NCBI GenBank assembly: GCA_009731375.1 | Contig: BJOX01000001.1 | Span: 447,716 to 496,373 of the forward strand | DNA length: 48,658 bases | Origin: Paulinella micropora | Taxonomy: Eukaryota; Cercozoa; Imbricatea; Euglyphida | Direction of reading: 5' to 3' | Shown: positions 17,135-26,742 of the stretch, piece by piece | Numbering within the stretch: the stretch's first letter is position 1 | Layout of the letters: each line of letters starts with the position of its first letter | Notes under the pieces: generated by a model | The model's database searches: none | What the model was told of the DNA's origin: nothing | The model's input: only the letters and a program-made list of their open reading frames with translations | Position numbers and translations under genes: made by a program

Positions 17135-17368
17135 CCTACTTGTTTGTTGCCACGTGGCAACCAGTGCTTTTCAGACTAGGGGCCGGTGTTCTCCAGAGAT
17201 TGATGCAGCCGCCTCCAACACTTTTTTAATATATTATTCTTTTTTTACATAGTTAAAAGATAATATGTATTAATATTATTAATAATTTTTTTACTTTTTT
17301 ATTTTTTTCAGCTCCGGAAGTCCTGTATTTACTGTTGCCACATGGCATCCAGGCATAGGCACATAGAC
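17135..17368. repeat. PB2 right subterminal region
   Basis: Non-coding. It contains GTTGCCACGTGGCAAC (17146-17161) and a partial copy GTTGCCACATGGCA (17334-17347), followed by GGCACATAGACAATA, the inverted counterpart of the PB2 left end. Between them lies a T-rich stretch with TTAATATATTATT-type sequence and no gene. Confidence 0.6.
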
Positions 17369-17718
17369 AATATTAATATTGCATAATTTCAATATTAATA
17401 TTGCTTTTTTGCAATATTAACATTGTATACATTTTTATATTAATATTGCTTTATTGCAATTTTAATATTGCATAATTTCAATATTAATGTTGCTTTTTCG
17501 CAATACTAATATTGTATACATTTTAATATTAATATTGCTTTTTTTTGCAATAGCAATATTGCATGATTTCAATATTAATTTTGCTTTTTTGCAATATTAA
17601 TATTGTATACATTTCAATATTAATATTGTTTTTTTGCAATATTAATATTGCATAATTTCAATATTAATATTGCTCTTTCGCAATATTAATATTGCATACA
17701 TTTCAATATTTATATTGC
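17369..17718. repeat. Palindrome array 3 (CAATATTAATATTG units)
   Basis: About sixteen palindromes with alternating spacers CATAATTT and CTTTTTTG or CATACATTT. The unit is the same as in arrays 1 and 2 but the spacer mix differs, and the repeats here are the most regular of the window. Confidence 0.88.
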
Positions 17719-17793
17719 TATAGAAGGCTTCAACGTTATCCTGGAGCATTTTGTGGAACCGCGCCTTGATCTGTTCACGCTCGTCTTCTTCCG
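17717..17793 (-). pseudogene. Possible exon of a disrupted host gene (downstream exon)
   Basis: On the minus strand the frame reads EEDEREQIKARFHKMLQDN and then VEAFYS without a stop and looks like real helical protein, unlike the other frames. It runs directly into palindrome array 3. A TAA lies just upstream in this frame, so a splice acceptor in between is needed if it is an exon. Product unknown. Confidence 0.35.
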
Positions 17794-17870
17794 ATTATCT
17801 CGACATGCAAATAGCAAATGCTTCTGTCTGCTTTACGATCTCTTCCCGGGAAGAAATCTCTCATACATAC

Positions 17871-17932
17871 ATGATCTTGTATCGACCGGTCGGATCGTAG
17901 GCGTGCTCTCCTTCGAACTTGTGTAGCTGCAG
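17871..17932 (-). pseudogene. Possible exon of a disrupted host gene (middle exon)
   Basis: On the minus strand a long (CT)n tract ends in CCAG, a classic polypyrimidine-tract 3' splice site. The following frame encodes LQLHKFEGEHAYDPTGRYK and then I-M, and runs into GTATGTATGAG, a strong 5' splice site. The size (about 62 bases) fits a short internal exon. Product unknown. Its upstream part seems to have been separated by insertion of C1 into the (CT)n tract. Confidence 0.4.
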
Positions 17933-17933
17933 C

Positions 17934-17935
<2 letters not shown>

Positions 17936-17985
<50 letters not shown>

Positions 17986-18027
17986 GAGAAAGAGAGAGGA
18001 GAGAGAAAGTGAGTGAGTGAGTTTGTG
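17936..18027. repeat. (GA)n microsatellite before C1
   Basis: (GA)n runs from 17936 to about 18007 with a few interruptions, then GTGAGTGAGTGAGTTTG up to the LTR. A matching (GTAA)3 plus (GA)n lies directly after the 3' LTR of C1, so C1 inserted within or next to this tract. Confidence 0.85.
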
Positions 18028-18230
18028 TGTTAGAACTAATAATCAACATTAATAGTTACAAGGGCCGGCAGTATAAGAGTAACGGTGTCGGTAGAGCCAT
18101 TAGTTTTATCCGGCCAGTCATGTCGATCTGCGTGCCTTCTGTTGGCTTGGCGCGTTATTAAAGCTTTAGTACTGCAGACGCGGTGAGTTGTGAGTTCCGG
18201 ATCATTATATTAAGTTATACTGGTCAAACA
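18028..18230 (+). repeat. C1 5' LTR
   Basis: 203 bases, TGTT ... AACA ends. GCGTTATTAAAGCTTTAG and a pyrimidine-rich region are inside. It is near-identical to 26478-26674. Confidence 0.85.
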
Positions 18231-18242
18231 GGTTATCGAGCC
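18231..18242 (+). promoter_or_regulatory. C1 primer-binding site (tRNA anticodon-arm type)
   Basis: GGTTATCGAGCC follows the LTR immediately and can fold with flanks as AACAGG ... CCTTGTT. It resembles the C2 site GGTTATGAGCC, which complements a tRNA-Met anticodon arm, but ATG is changed to ATCG. Confidence 0.5.
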
Positions 18243-18580
18243 TTGTTGTGCGAACTCTGATACAGAGCTTTATTCACACACACACATTTTTGGTGAGCTG
18301 GCACCAGGCAGTCACGCAAAAGTGTATGTGGTCCGGACGTGCGGAAGGCAGTCAATCATCATAGCATAAGACGTGCTGTAGGCAGTCTTTGCAATCCCCA
18401 CCTGTGGTCAGACCAGGTACGACAGGTAATAGGACTCCACGTCCATTCTTTCCCCTATCTATTCACCCTCACTCACCCCAGGTTAGTGATCTATTGATAG
18501 TCGAGCATTTCTCCTATCTTCCGCCCTTAGCATACTAGACCAACATTGCTAACCTCATGTTTGATCTAGCTAAGTTCAGA

Positions 18581-19660
18581 ATGGAGCCTCCCAAACTCTA
18601 CGATGACAAACCAGACTGGGATTTGTTCCTCTATATCGGCTGCTTGCAGTAATTGGAGCAACCAATCCTATTGTCCTATCAGTCATCCCTGGATGTGAGG
18701 ACCACCCATTCGTCAAAGCCCTGAAATCTCCTAACGTTTTAGTTCCTCCTGACTCCCCCATTGAATCACCTCTACTTTCCCCAAAGGAAGAAGAGGACGA
18801 CAAAGAGGGGGCTAAGGAGGAAACAAGAACGTCAGTGAAAGCTGAACCTAAACGATAAATCGGATGATCCCGAGAATGTCATCATACCTACCGAGCTGAA
18901 AAGCAAAGTACCAATAATGACATTCGGAAGTAAACCGACTGCCTTGTTTAGTTCTCAGCGAGCTGCTAGGCATTATAAAGCAGTTGACAAGCAAAATAGA
19001 GAGTCCCTCAAAAGAATCCTATTTGCTTACCTTTTGCAGTCATGCGCCCATGACCGTAAGGTTATGGCTGTGATGCAACAGGGAGGAACGGATGGAGTAG
19101 CATGCTTCCTTGCTCTGCAAAAACATTACGGTGGGCTTGAATTAGTCAAGTTTCAAGAGGATCAGCAAACCATCTACCACTCTTACCCCAAGAAGGTGAA
19201 AGAGGTGAGCACATGGTTGGCAGGATACCTCAACATCGTTGAGAAGCAAGAGAAACGGATGGGAGCTGCCATCCCCGTCCCTATGAAGGCAGACATGATC
19301 ATAAACAAACTCAAACATCTACCTCCCTTTGCTCGCTATTATGAGAATGTATGGTTGTCTTTGTTGCCCCAACAGAGGCCAGATTGGGATGATTTCTTGC
19401 AAGTAGTGCAACAAATCGCCCAAGGGAGTGTGTCTGTGAACAAGACACAGAAGCTGTATGGACTGGCAGTTCACGTGCTGATCCCATCACAGTTAACCTC
19501 ATTGGGGCAGGAGACAGGCAAGCAAAGTATGACAAGGTTAGATGTTACAACTGTAACAATGATCATGTTATGAAATTCTGTCTTGTGCGTTGCCAATTAA
19601 AGGACTGTCCAGGGACGGACATGGTCCCAACGACTGTCCTTTAAGGTTGCAAGCAGCCCA
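18581..19660 (+). pseudogene. C1 gag, broken
   Basis: An N-terminal fragment starts at 18581 (MEPPKLYDDKPDW) and breaks after about 23 codons. A second frame from about 18650 continues to TAA near 18858. The main capsid part (18917-19573) is a 218-codon frame with the Copia Gag pattern: FALQKHYGG-like LALQKHYGGLEL, then VSTWLAGYLNIVEKQE and a helical C-terminus. Its end misses the zinc knuckle, which lies in another frame near 19530-19580 as CYNCNNDHVMKFC, one residue shorter than canonical CX2CX4HX4C. A further Cys motif (RDGHGPNDCPLR) lies in a third frame. Confidence 0.75.
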
Positions 19661-19786
19661 GACGGCTGCATTAGCTCGAGGGACAGAGAAAAGGAAGAGC
19701 AGCAAGAGCGTTAGGAGTGCTAAGGTTGTGAGGCAAGCACAGACAGAGAGAAAAACACAGGAAAGAAGACAAAGGAGAGACGTAAG

Positions 19787-20912
19787 GTGAAAGCATCTGA
19801 CTTCGTCAAGGGCAAGAAGAAAGCTATCAGTCTGAACGCAGGAGGATCAGATTCATCTCCTTCAAAGTCCAACTCAGAGGACGATGAGGAGGATGACTCT
19901 GATCCCCCTGTTTCGGCTGAAGGATTCTTGTTGCCAAGGACGAAGACACAGACGATGAGGGGGGAGAGGTAGATCAGGTGAGATACATAAACCATATGTA
20001 CGCGATAAACATGATGGAGAAAGAAGGAGAAGATGAGGGAGAGGAGAGAGAGACACACATCACCTCCCCCCCCCACTTTCGCCTCTTTTTGCACCTATGA
20101 ACCTGCCACCTAGCGCAACTGGAAGAGCTGGAGGGCTAGTTGGAGGAAGAGAGCAAGCACCACGACAAGGAAGGTCTGTGAGAGAGGGAGAAACTGCCAC
20201 TTCCACCTTCATGTCTAACGCTTCTAAAAACTCCATCAGAATTCCCTGGTTACATGAGAGCGATTTTAAGACCTCCTTGGAAATGGTAGCAGACCCCACC
20301 CCCCAAGGGGCAATCTATCCCCTTGGGGATGGTTGGGGGTTGCTACGTTTCAAAGCAGGTTACAAAAAAGTTCTCCTTAGTACCCACCCGTTAGTCATTA
20401 AGGAAGTAGACGGACCAATACGTAACCTACATGCTCAGCCCTTGATCCCCAACACCTGCCACATAGCTAGTTCCAAGCTATGCGAGGCCATTGCCGAGAG
20501 TACTGGAAAGCGGTGTGAATGGAAACTTTCCGCTGCACGGCGGGGGGATGGGGAAGGGGTTAAGCTGGCCACCCGGTTGGGACAAGGGTTTGACTTCTGT
20601 ACTAGACACATGACGCAAGAAAACAGCAGGGCAACTATTTTGGAAGTGTATAGGAGCAAATTAAGGTCGGGATTCCTACCCCCCACTAATTCGTTCTTAC
20701 TCTCCCCTAATGAATGCATGACTGTTGATTGGGTCCAACCACCCACAGAACAGAAAGTTGCAAGGCCCACTCCATCCCTAACAGCGTCTACCACTACCAT
20801 GTCTGCTTCCTCCTCTTCTTCCTCGTCATCAGCCGCTCATCCCCCCACTTTGTCTGCAACGTCGGCGCCATCGTCGTCTGTTACAGACTTTAGCACGAAG
20901 GATGACGGATGA
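19787..20912 (+). pseudogene. C1 acidic linker and Cys/His module
   Basis: An acidic Ser-rich piece (19787-19972) is followed by a 271-codon frame (20097-20912). Around its middle lie TGKRCEW preceded by a Cys eight residues upstream and FDFCTRHM about 30 residues downstream: C ... T-G-x-x-C ... C-x2-H. This matches equivalent C-x(n)-C ... C-G-Y-H modules in C2 and C3, a probable zinc-binding site. The C-terminal part is Ser/Thr/Pro-rich and of low complexity. It overlaps the protease frame by 11 bases. Confidence 0.55.
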
Positions 20913-21900
20913 GGAAGAGGAAGAATGGAAGGACTTACCTTGGAATTGGCAAGACACGGGTAGGGTAAGGGTGGTGACAAGTGACGATCAGATACCTGAG
21001 GTAAGTGAGATCAAGCGATTTGTCAAAGCCTTTGCAAAAGGGGCTGAGGGGTTACAAGTCCGAGAGTCACTTATCACCAAAGCAGATGGAGAGGTCGACG
21101 AACTCTACTGTGACCTCTTCACTGCTTTGGAGGATTGCATCATTACATACGCCACTAAGCATAAAAACCAATTTGCTCGAGGTATTGTGGCTTCATTCCC
21201 GTTCATTTCTGAATGGATGAAGAACATACCTAACTTTGATGATAACAAAGCCACAACCGGCTTAAGCATATCTGGTTTGTCTCAAGCGTCCTCATCATCA
21301 CATACCTCGCCACAACCACCACATGCACAGCCTCTACCATCTGAAGAAGAAAGATCTGATTATGCTGTCATGATGGAGAGTGAAGAGGGGGAGTCAGAGG
21401 AGACTAGTCCTTCTGATATGGTGTGGGTTGATGACAGTGGTGCGAGTGAGTCACAATCTCCTCATAAACAATCCTTTGTCCGGATGAAGCTGGATCCTCA
21501 GAAGTTTAGGATAGCAAAGGGAAGCATCCGAACAGAGTATAAAGGTAAGGTAGAGATGAGGATGTCTGGTTCACATGGGCAAGAGATTTGTGTGTCAGAC
21601 TCACATACTACATACAACCCACATCTGAGGTACGGGTTGGTTGCTACTTCTGCATGGGTTAAGAAAGGACTAGCTGTTGTGCATCAGAACAATCAGTTTG
21701 TTGTCCTAAGAGAACCTATCCCTATCGTTGAGGAACAGATCGTTGTGCGGGGGAGGTCATTACCTAACAACCTATCTGTATTTGACCCCCCCGGCATGAC
21801 CCCGCTCAATCCTAACGAATGGTATGACCCTGTCCCGTTGGGAAAGCAGAACGTGAAGGTCGAGGATGATACCTCATCATCCTCTACCATCACATTCTGA
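20902..21900 (+). pseudogene. C1 helical module and retropepsin-like protease
   Basis: The 332-codon frame first carries GEVDELYCDLFTALEDCI and FARGIVASFPFISEW, a helical module shared with C2. After a Ser-rich spacer comes WVDDSGASES, the D-S-G-A active site of Copia proteases, then about 110 residues ending VVHQNNQFVVLREPIPIVEE, matching the C2 and C3 protease tail (HQNGQLLILK). The protease would process Gag-Pol. This frame is intact, but its upstream and downstream partners are not. Confidence 0.75.
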
Positions 21901-21949
21901 CTTCCCTCTACTCTCCCTTCTCAGAAGACATCCCTACCTATATATACTG

Positions 21950-22700
21950 ATGTGTATTGTGGCGAGTCACCATGTGTATGTGGTTTGAGATGTGACGAAG
22001 AAAATGAGAAGGGTGAGAATAGGGGACAGGGGCTGTCATGTTGTAATGTTATGATCGATGATGCATGTTGTGATGCTCGTCATGGTTATGAACATGATGC
22101 CAAATGTGGAATGGAGAGAGCCCTCCACCCAGTTGTTCGACCCCACCATAAAGAGAGCATTCATGCCATAGTTTTTCATCGCATGTGTAAACATCGCGGT
22201 GTAAAAGCTATGGAAAGAATGGCTCACTAATTGGGGGTTCAAATAGTGGGTGTAGGTTGGAGAGAACGTATCACGAAGTGTGAGTATTGCTTGCGCAATA
22301 AAATTAAGCGATCACTGCACTTCAGAAGCAACCACCATATCGTTGAACGCCACCCTGGGATTCACATCTCAATGGATACTCAGGGTTGGTGGAATACGAC
22401 ATCGTGAGACGGTAAGAAGTATAAGTTTACCGTTAAGTGTCTTGCTTCTAATTTTGAAATAGACTATTATCTTCGCCATAAGAACGAGTTTTTCTCTTGC
22501 TTCCTTAAGGCTGTCGCCTTTTTCGAACGGCACACCGGAAGAAAGGTTAAACGCATTACTTGTGACCAAGAATACGGTCTACACAGTGTTTTCAAGGAAT
22601 GGTTAGATGAAACGCAAGTTATTCTCCTAGAGGCCCCAAAGGCGGAGAAGCAAGCCGTCGCTAAAGTTGAGAGATCGCACCAGACCAATGGAGGTCCGAA
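21950..22700 (+). pseudogene. C1 integrase remnant
   Basis: The frame at 21952-22230 has the decayed HHCC pre-integrase zinc region (HAIVFHRMCKHRG ... then CEYC after a TAA). From about 22380, in another frame, comes YYLRHKNEFFSCFLKAVAFF and ITCDQEYG, the second catalytic Asp region. The first Asp and the Glu region are missing: after VERSHQTN the similarity stops, so the C-terminal half of the core is deleted. The integrase is dead. Confidence 0.7.
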
Positions 22701-22980
22701 CCCAACCCCGAATCAAACACCGATTCCCTTACACCGACGATATCCACGGAACCTGGTCCCCCTCCTGATAGCAATGACCCCATTGACGAACCGCCTGCAT
22801 TAGGACCTAGTACTTCTGTAGGGGGAGTAGTTCATGAGATCACCACTCCTAGTTCATCTAATGTGGCCCTTCCCCCCTCTACTTCCAGGTAAAGCTACAG
22901 AGAGTAGTTCTGATAGTGAGGATTTCGGTCCTAACTAGGAGAACTTACCAATTCTAAAACGCCCGAGTCCTAAGACTAGG
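22701..22980 (+). other. Linker between C1 integrase and Tudor-like domain
   Basis: No intact frame. The sequence is Pro/Ser/Asp-coding in short pieces with several stops (for example after LVPLLIAMTP and before GLPNSKT), as expected of a decayed Copia linker. Confidence 0.4.
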
Positions 22981-23436
22981 GTGGAACCAAGTAGCCACCA
23001 AGAAGGAGAGGGGGAGACAGCGCAGAAAACGATAGGTAAGAGGGGGAGAAAGTGCAAAGTCAGGGCAATATTATCGGGGAAACAAGTCAGAATTCCAGCG
23101 CGAATGTGGGGAGAAGGATGGGCTAGACAAACTTACGGAGATCAGTGGGAAATTGCTGAACGTAAGGGTGTTACACTCCAACCTTCCGCCCCAATCGTAC
23201 GGAAATCTAAACGATTCCCCGCACATAATGTTGCTTTTGATGATGGGGTAACAGATAAGATGTGGGACAAGGAAATCATCAAGTACGCTTATGTTGGACA
23301 ACCGCCTGCTGTCCAACATACCTTACCCACACCTACTATACCTGTCAAATCGGCGAACTCAAACATCACCCATGAGTTCGAGTTCGTCGANNNNNNNNNN
23401 AAGTTCGAGTTCGTCGAGGGGGAGAGAGTAGGGTAG
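22981..23436 (+). pseudogene. C1 Tudor-like shared domain
   Basis: The frame includes VRIPARMWGEGWARQTYGDQ with a following Trp, then GVTLQ, HNVAFDDGVTDKMWDKEI and IKYAYV. This is the best-conserved copy of the domain also present in both piggyBac transposases and in C2 and C3. It lies between integrase and RT, the position where chromoviruses carry a chromodomain on integrase. The frame crosses a 10-N gap (23391-23400) flanked by duplicated TTCGAGTTCGTCGA, so the gap is likely an overlap that was not merged. Confidence 0.7.
23391..23400. other. Assembly gap 1 (10 N)
   Basis: GTTCGAGTTCGTCGA-type sequence occurs on both sides of the N run, suggesting overlapping contig ends placed side by side. 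Confidence 0.95.
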
Positions 23437-23982
23437 AATCTGTAAAAACCCAACATGGAACGAACTGGCGGTCTCACGAGCAAGAGCTCATCTGAGAACA
23501 TAATTACAGGGGGAGGTAGGACGAGAAGTGGGCATATATCTATTTGTACGCGAGAAGATAGGATAGATTATTGCCTCGTCAGCGAGCAGATACCTGAGTT
23601 TCCCGTTATTCAGAAGCCTAAAGACCGGAGACAGGCACGGGAAACTGAGGTAAGACAACAAGAAGAGCTTAAGGCCTTTGAATGGAGAGAGGAAAGTGAG
23701 GCGAAGAGATCAGGGTCACCTATTATCCCCTTAAAATGGATAGACTCTGTTAAGCAGCAGGAAACCCCGGACGAATTCCATAAGGCAAGGATTACGTTAC
23801 GTGGTGACCTGCTTAGGGTAGGGTCACAGTTTGATCCTAAAAAGACTTACTCACCCACAGCACACCATCGTACTATTTTACTTATTATTGCATATGCTGC
23901 TTGCTTTGGGATTGACCTTTGGCTTGTCGACTTCACTACTGCCTACCTCCATGCCCATATGCTTTATGACATCTATGTTAAG

Positions 23983-24048
<66 letters not shown>

Positions 24049-24058
24049 NNNNNNNNNN
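23983..24058. other. Poly-C run and assembly gap 2 (10 N)
   Basis: About 66 consecutive C end in 10 N. Translated, this gives a false poly-Pro in the RT. It is most likely a sequencing or assembly artefact at a G/C homopolymer. Confidence 0.9.
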
Positions 24059-24606
24059 TTTACGGGCACCCTGAATCAGGAAGATTATGGTATGATGTAA
24101 TGTCACGTGAGCTAGTTGTCCGACAGAACTTCAACCCCCTAACGCTGGACAAAGCCTCCTTTGCGAAATTTAAGGCCCATCCTAAAGACACCCAGCTTCT
24201 ATCATTCCATGTAGATGATGGTGTTCATGCGGGAGACGAGGCTGCACACAAAGCCCTTGTAGCAGTTTACAAGCACGGGTTTCGTTGCAAAAACTTAGGT
24301 AAAGCTACGGAATTCAAGAATATCCAGATAGTACAGACAGAGAAGGTGATTTTGCTTCATCAAAGGAAGTATAAGCTCTTGATCCTGACTGAGCTAGATT
24401 ATTTGGAGGAGACCTCCGCCAAGACCCCTTTTACCTCAGAATCTCCGGCGCCCCTCAAAAAGGGGCATAGGTTGCTGAAGTACGATATCAGGTGTTTAGT
24501 AGGGATGCTCATTTTCTTAGCCGTTCACACCCGCCCTTTGCTTATATGTGCTTTGAGCATAGCTGCTAAACACCAGATACCCAACCCCCAGATATCCTAT
24601 GCCATG

Positions 24607-24616
24607 NNNNNNNNNN
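24607..24616. other. Assembly gap 3 (10 N)
   Basis: TATCCTATGCCATG before and CTATCCTATGCTATG after the N run are near-duplicates, again suggesting unmerged contig ends. Confidence 0.95.
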
Positions 24617-25442
24617 CTATCCTATGCTATGTTGCACCGCATGTTTCAATGGATACTAAAACCACGAGCTTTGTTCTTCCGTAGGGGGGACCGGAAGCTC
24701 CTGGAGTTAATCTCGGGTTCATTTGAGGTGCTTAGGGTGCCTAAGTCTTGGAAAGCTACCAACGAGTCCTCAGCAGCTGTTAGTGCGTTGGGGGCAAACC
24801 TCATTCAGTCCGATAACAGGCTCCAGGGGGGAGGGACTGTCTCGCCCAGCCCGGTAGTGTTCGATGGGTTTAGTGTGCCCGTGATCGCCAATGTTGAAAA
24901 GATGATAACAGGAAAGCCTTTAATCGGGTTTGTTGATTCGGACTTTGCAGGGGACAAGATATCCCGCAAGTCACGATCAGGGTTCATCTTTTTCTTCAAT
25001 GGTGCCCCCATCGCTTGGTTCTCCAAGTTACAGCCGGTTATTGCCAATCAACTGTTGAAGCAGAGACCGTTTCAGCCAATGAAGCGGTGAGGGAGCTTTT
25101 GGCCATCAGACGAACTTTGAGGGATATGGGATTTCCTTTTTATGAACCAACCACCCTTTTCGAAGACAACGAGGGAGCAGCAGTATGTTGTTATCGGAAC
25201 GGGGCCTTGGGGAATCACGCACCAAACATATAGATGTACGGTATCATTTCTTTGCGAAACTCGTAAAAGACCGGGTAGTTATTTTAATTCGCGTATCGTC
25301 GGAAGAGAATGTCGCAGACATCTTTACCAAGATTAATTTAACGCATGAAAAGTTTAACTACTTAGCGGATAAAGTCTCGGTAAAGTTGGACGAATCCACT
25401 TTAAAACGGTTGGGTATCGATTTATCGCAATTTGTGAAATGA
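24617..25442 (+). pseudogene. C1 RNase H domain, frameshifted
   Basis: Copia RNase H motifs are spread over three frames: IGFVDSDFAGDKISRKSRSG (first Asp), VEAETVSANEAVRELLAIRR (Glu), TLFEDNEGAA (second Asp), and TKHIDVRYHFFAKLVKD with ENVADIFTKI, the conserved C-terminal signature. It ends with TGA at 25440-25442. At least two frameshifts separate the pieces. Confidence 0.8.
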
Positions 25443-25587
25443 ACAAGGTATTTACTTATATATTCGTATGTTATGGGCAATATTACTCGTATATTCATAT
25501 AGATGTAATTTCTCGCATATATTATGTGCAGGCAGGTGCAATAGGTATACACTGGGGAGACCGCTGTGATAGCCACCCAAACCATCT

Positions 25588-25760
25588 TCCGGAGGTTGAT
25601 CGCGCTCTCCCTGAGGTTGATCGCGCCCAGACTCGCATGCGCACCCAGAGGTTGATCGCGCCCTTCCTGAGGTTGATCGCGCTCAGACTCGCACGCCCTT
25701 CCTGAGGTTGATCGTGCTCGGACTCACGCGCGAATCCAGAGGTTGACCGCGCTCTGCCCG
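25588..25760. repeat. Minisatellite of GAGGTTGATCGCGC units in C1
   Basis: Six to seven copies of GAGGTTGATCGCGC (with variants ending GTGC or starting GAGGTTGACC) are separated by C-rich spacers with CCAGACTCGC. GC-rich in an otherwise AT-rich 3' non-coding part of C1. Confidence 0.8.
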
Positions 25761-26468
25761 ACGTTCGCGTGACCTAGATTTGTCTGGGACTCACAGCTTC
25801 CCCTAAGTAATTAACCTACTAAGGAATTATGACCATAATTGGTCCTGAATTATTATTATTATCATATTATATATAATATATTATAAGAGACCAAGTTGGA
25901 GGCCAGGGTGGTTGGTGTGATGGGCGGTTCATCACCTCTTGAAGGTTGACAGGCTTGGAATCCACCCCCTGTGCTGTACCAGACCGGTCGATAATTTGTC
26001 TCTTTTGACATCCCTTATGGGAAGCGCTTGCAAATTTTATTTTTCATATGTAACTATGCTCATATATACGTGATTATATAGTAAATAGACAAATGCTTAT
26101 ATCTCTATTATATGAATTTATTTATGTATCTACTTGTGGTATATCAATACCTTCATATCATATTTATATAACATGTGTCATTATTACATACTAGTACCTT
26201 ACTTGATAGTTATTATTTAAGAGATTAGTTGGGGATAGGACAATAATCTTCTTCTCGTCGGAGAGGCCTCTCTATACCGTGGGTTTGCTGCCCTGCGTAT
26301 AATCTACTTGATATATGCTTGCCACGGGTAGAGAGGTAGCCACATCTGACAATACTTCTCGGAGAGAGTGTGGGTAAGTGTTCATGTTTTGAGTTTGTGT
26401 TTTCTACGTTTCACAAAATAGTAATAGAGGTTAGGACCTGCAGTAACTTTTACTAATTTACTTTGCTC
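25761..26468 (+). other. C1 3' non-coding region
   Basis: No gene seen. AT-rich with TATATAATATATTATA-type sequence. GGAAGCGCTTGCAAATTTT (26019-26037) is also found near 42660 in C3. It ends in the polypurine tract CAGGGGGAG (26469-26477) that primes plus-strand synthesis, directly before the 3' LTR. Confidence 0.6.
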
Positions 26469-26477
26469 CAGGGGGAG

Positions 26478-26674
26478 TGTTAGAACTAATAATCAATATT
26501 AATAGTTAAAAGTGCCGGCCGTATAAGAGTAACGGTGTCGGTAGAGCCATGACTTATATCCGGCCAGTCATGTCGATCTGCGCGCCTTCTGTTGGTTTGG
26601 CGCGTTATTAAAGCTTTAGTGCTGCAGACGCGGTGAGTTGTGAGTTCGGGATCATTATATTAAGTTATACTGGT
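26478..26674 (+). repeat. C1 3' LTR, lacking last 6 bases
   Basis: Matches 18028-18224. After TTATACTGGT the 5' copy continues CAAACA but this one continues GTAAGTAAGTAAG. Confidence 0.85.
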
Positions 26675-26686
26675 GTAAGTAAGTAA

Positions 26687-26738
<52 letters not shown>
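26675..26738. repeat. (GTAA)n and (GA)n microsatellite after C1
   Basis: Three GTAA units then about 22 GA units. Together with 17936-18027 it appears to be the microsatellite that C1 split. Confidence 0.85.

Positions 26739-26742
<4 letters not shown>

Larger units (their letters stand above)
14440..17376 (+). mobile_element. PB2: piggyBac-type DNA transposon with visible inverted ends
   Basis: The left end reads CAATATTGTCTATGTGCC (14440-14457). The right end, read on the minus strand from about 17375, reads the same TATTGTCTATGTGCC, so these are terminal inverted repeats. Inside both ends lie GTTGCCAYRTGGCAAC palindromes (14462-14477, 14482-14497, 17146-17161 and a partial copy at 17334). 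The right end abuts TTAATATTG of array 3, giving a TTAA target; at the left the expected TTAA reads GCAA. The element is about 2.9 kb with one transposase gene, now broken by a poly-G tract. Confidence 0.7.
23455..24684 (+). pseudogene. C1 reverse transcriptase, with gaps
   Basis: Copia RT (RVT_2 type). Recognisable parts are PLKWIDSVKQQETPDEFHKA, RITLRGDLLRVGSQFDP, LWLVDFTTAYLHAHMLYDIY (first catalytic Asp region) and LLSFHVDDGVHAGDE (the x-V-D-D box), then EFKNIQIVQTEKVILLHQRK. The segment after YDIYVK is replaced by 68 C and a 10-N gap, so part of the fingers/palm is missing. A second gap at 24607 interrupts the connection domain with duplicated flanks. Confidence 0.8.
18028..26674 (+). 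mobile_element. C1: Ty1/Copia LTR retrotransposon, degenerate
   Basis: LTRs at 18028-18230 and 26478-26674 begin TGTTAGAAC; the 5' copy ends CAAACA. They differ at about 13 of 197 positions, the oldest of the three Copias. Order inside: gag, Cys/His module, protease, integrase, Tudor-like domain, reverse transcriptase and RNase H, which is the Copia order (integrase before RT). Every part carries stops, frameshifts, deletions or gaps. The 3' LTR lacks the final CAAACA and no target duplication can be read. Confidence 0.88.

Noticed and set aside
17369-17718. CRISPR-like array (regular repeats with spacers)
   Set aside because: The repeats are perfect AT palindromes, the spacers are themselves repeated, and the context is eukaryotic transposons.
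23983-24058. Poly-proline tract in the C1 reverse transcriptase
   Set aside because: It is a poly-C run ending in an assembly gap; the related RTs in C2 and C3 have normal sequence there.
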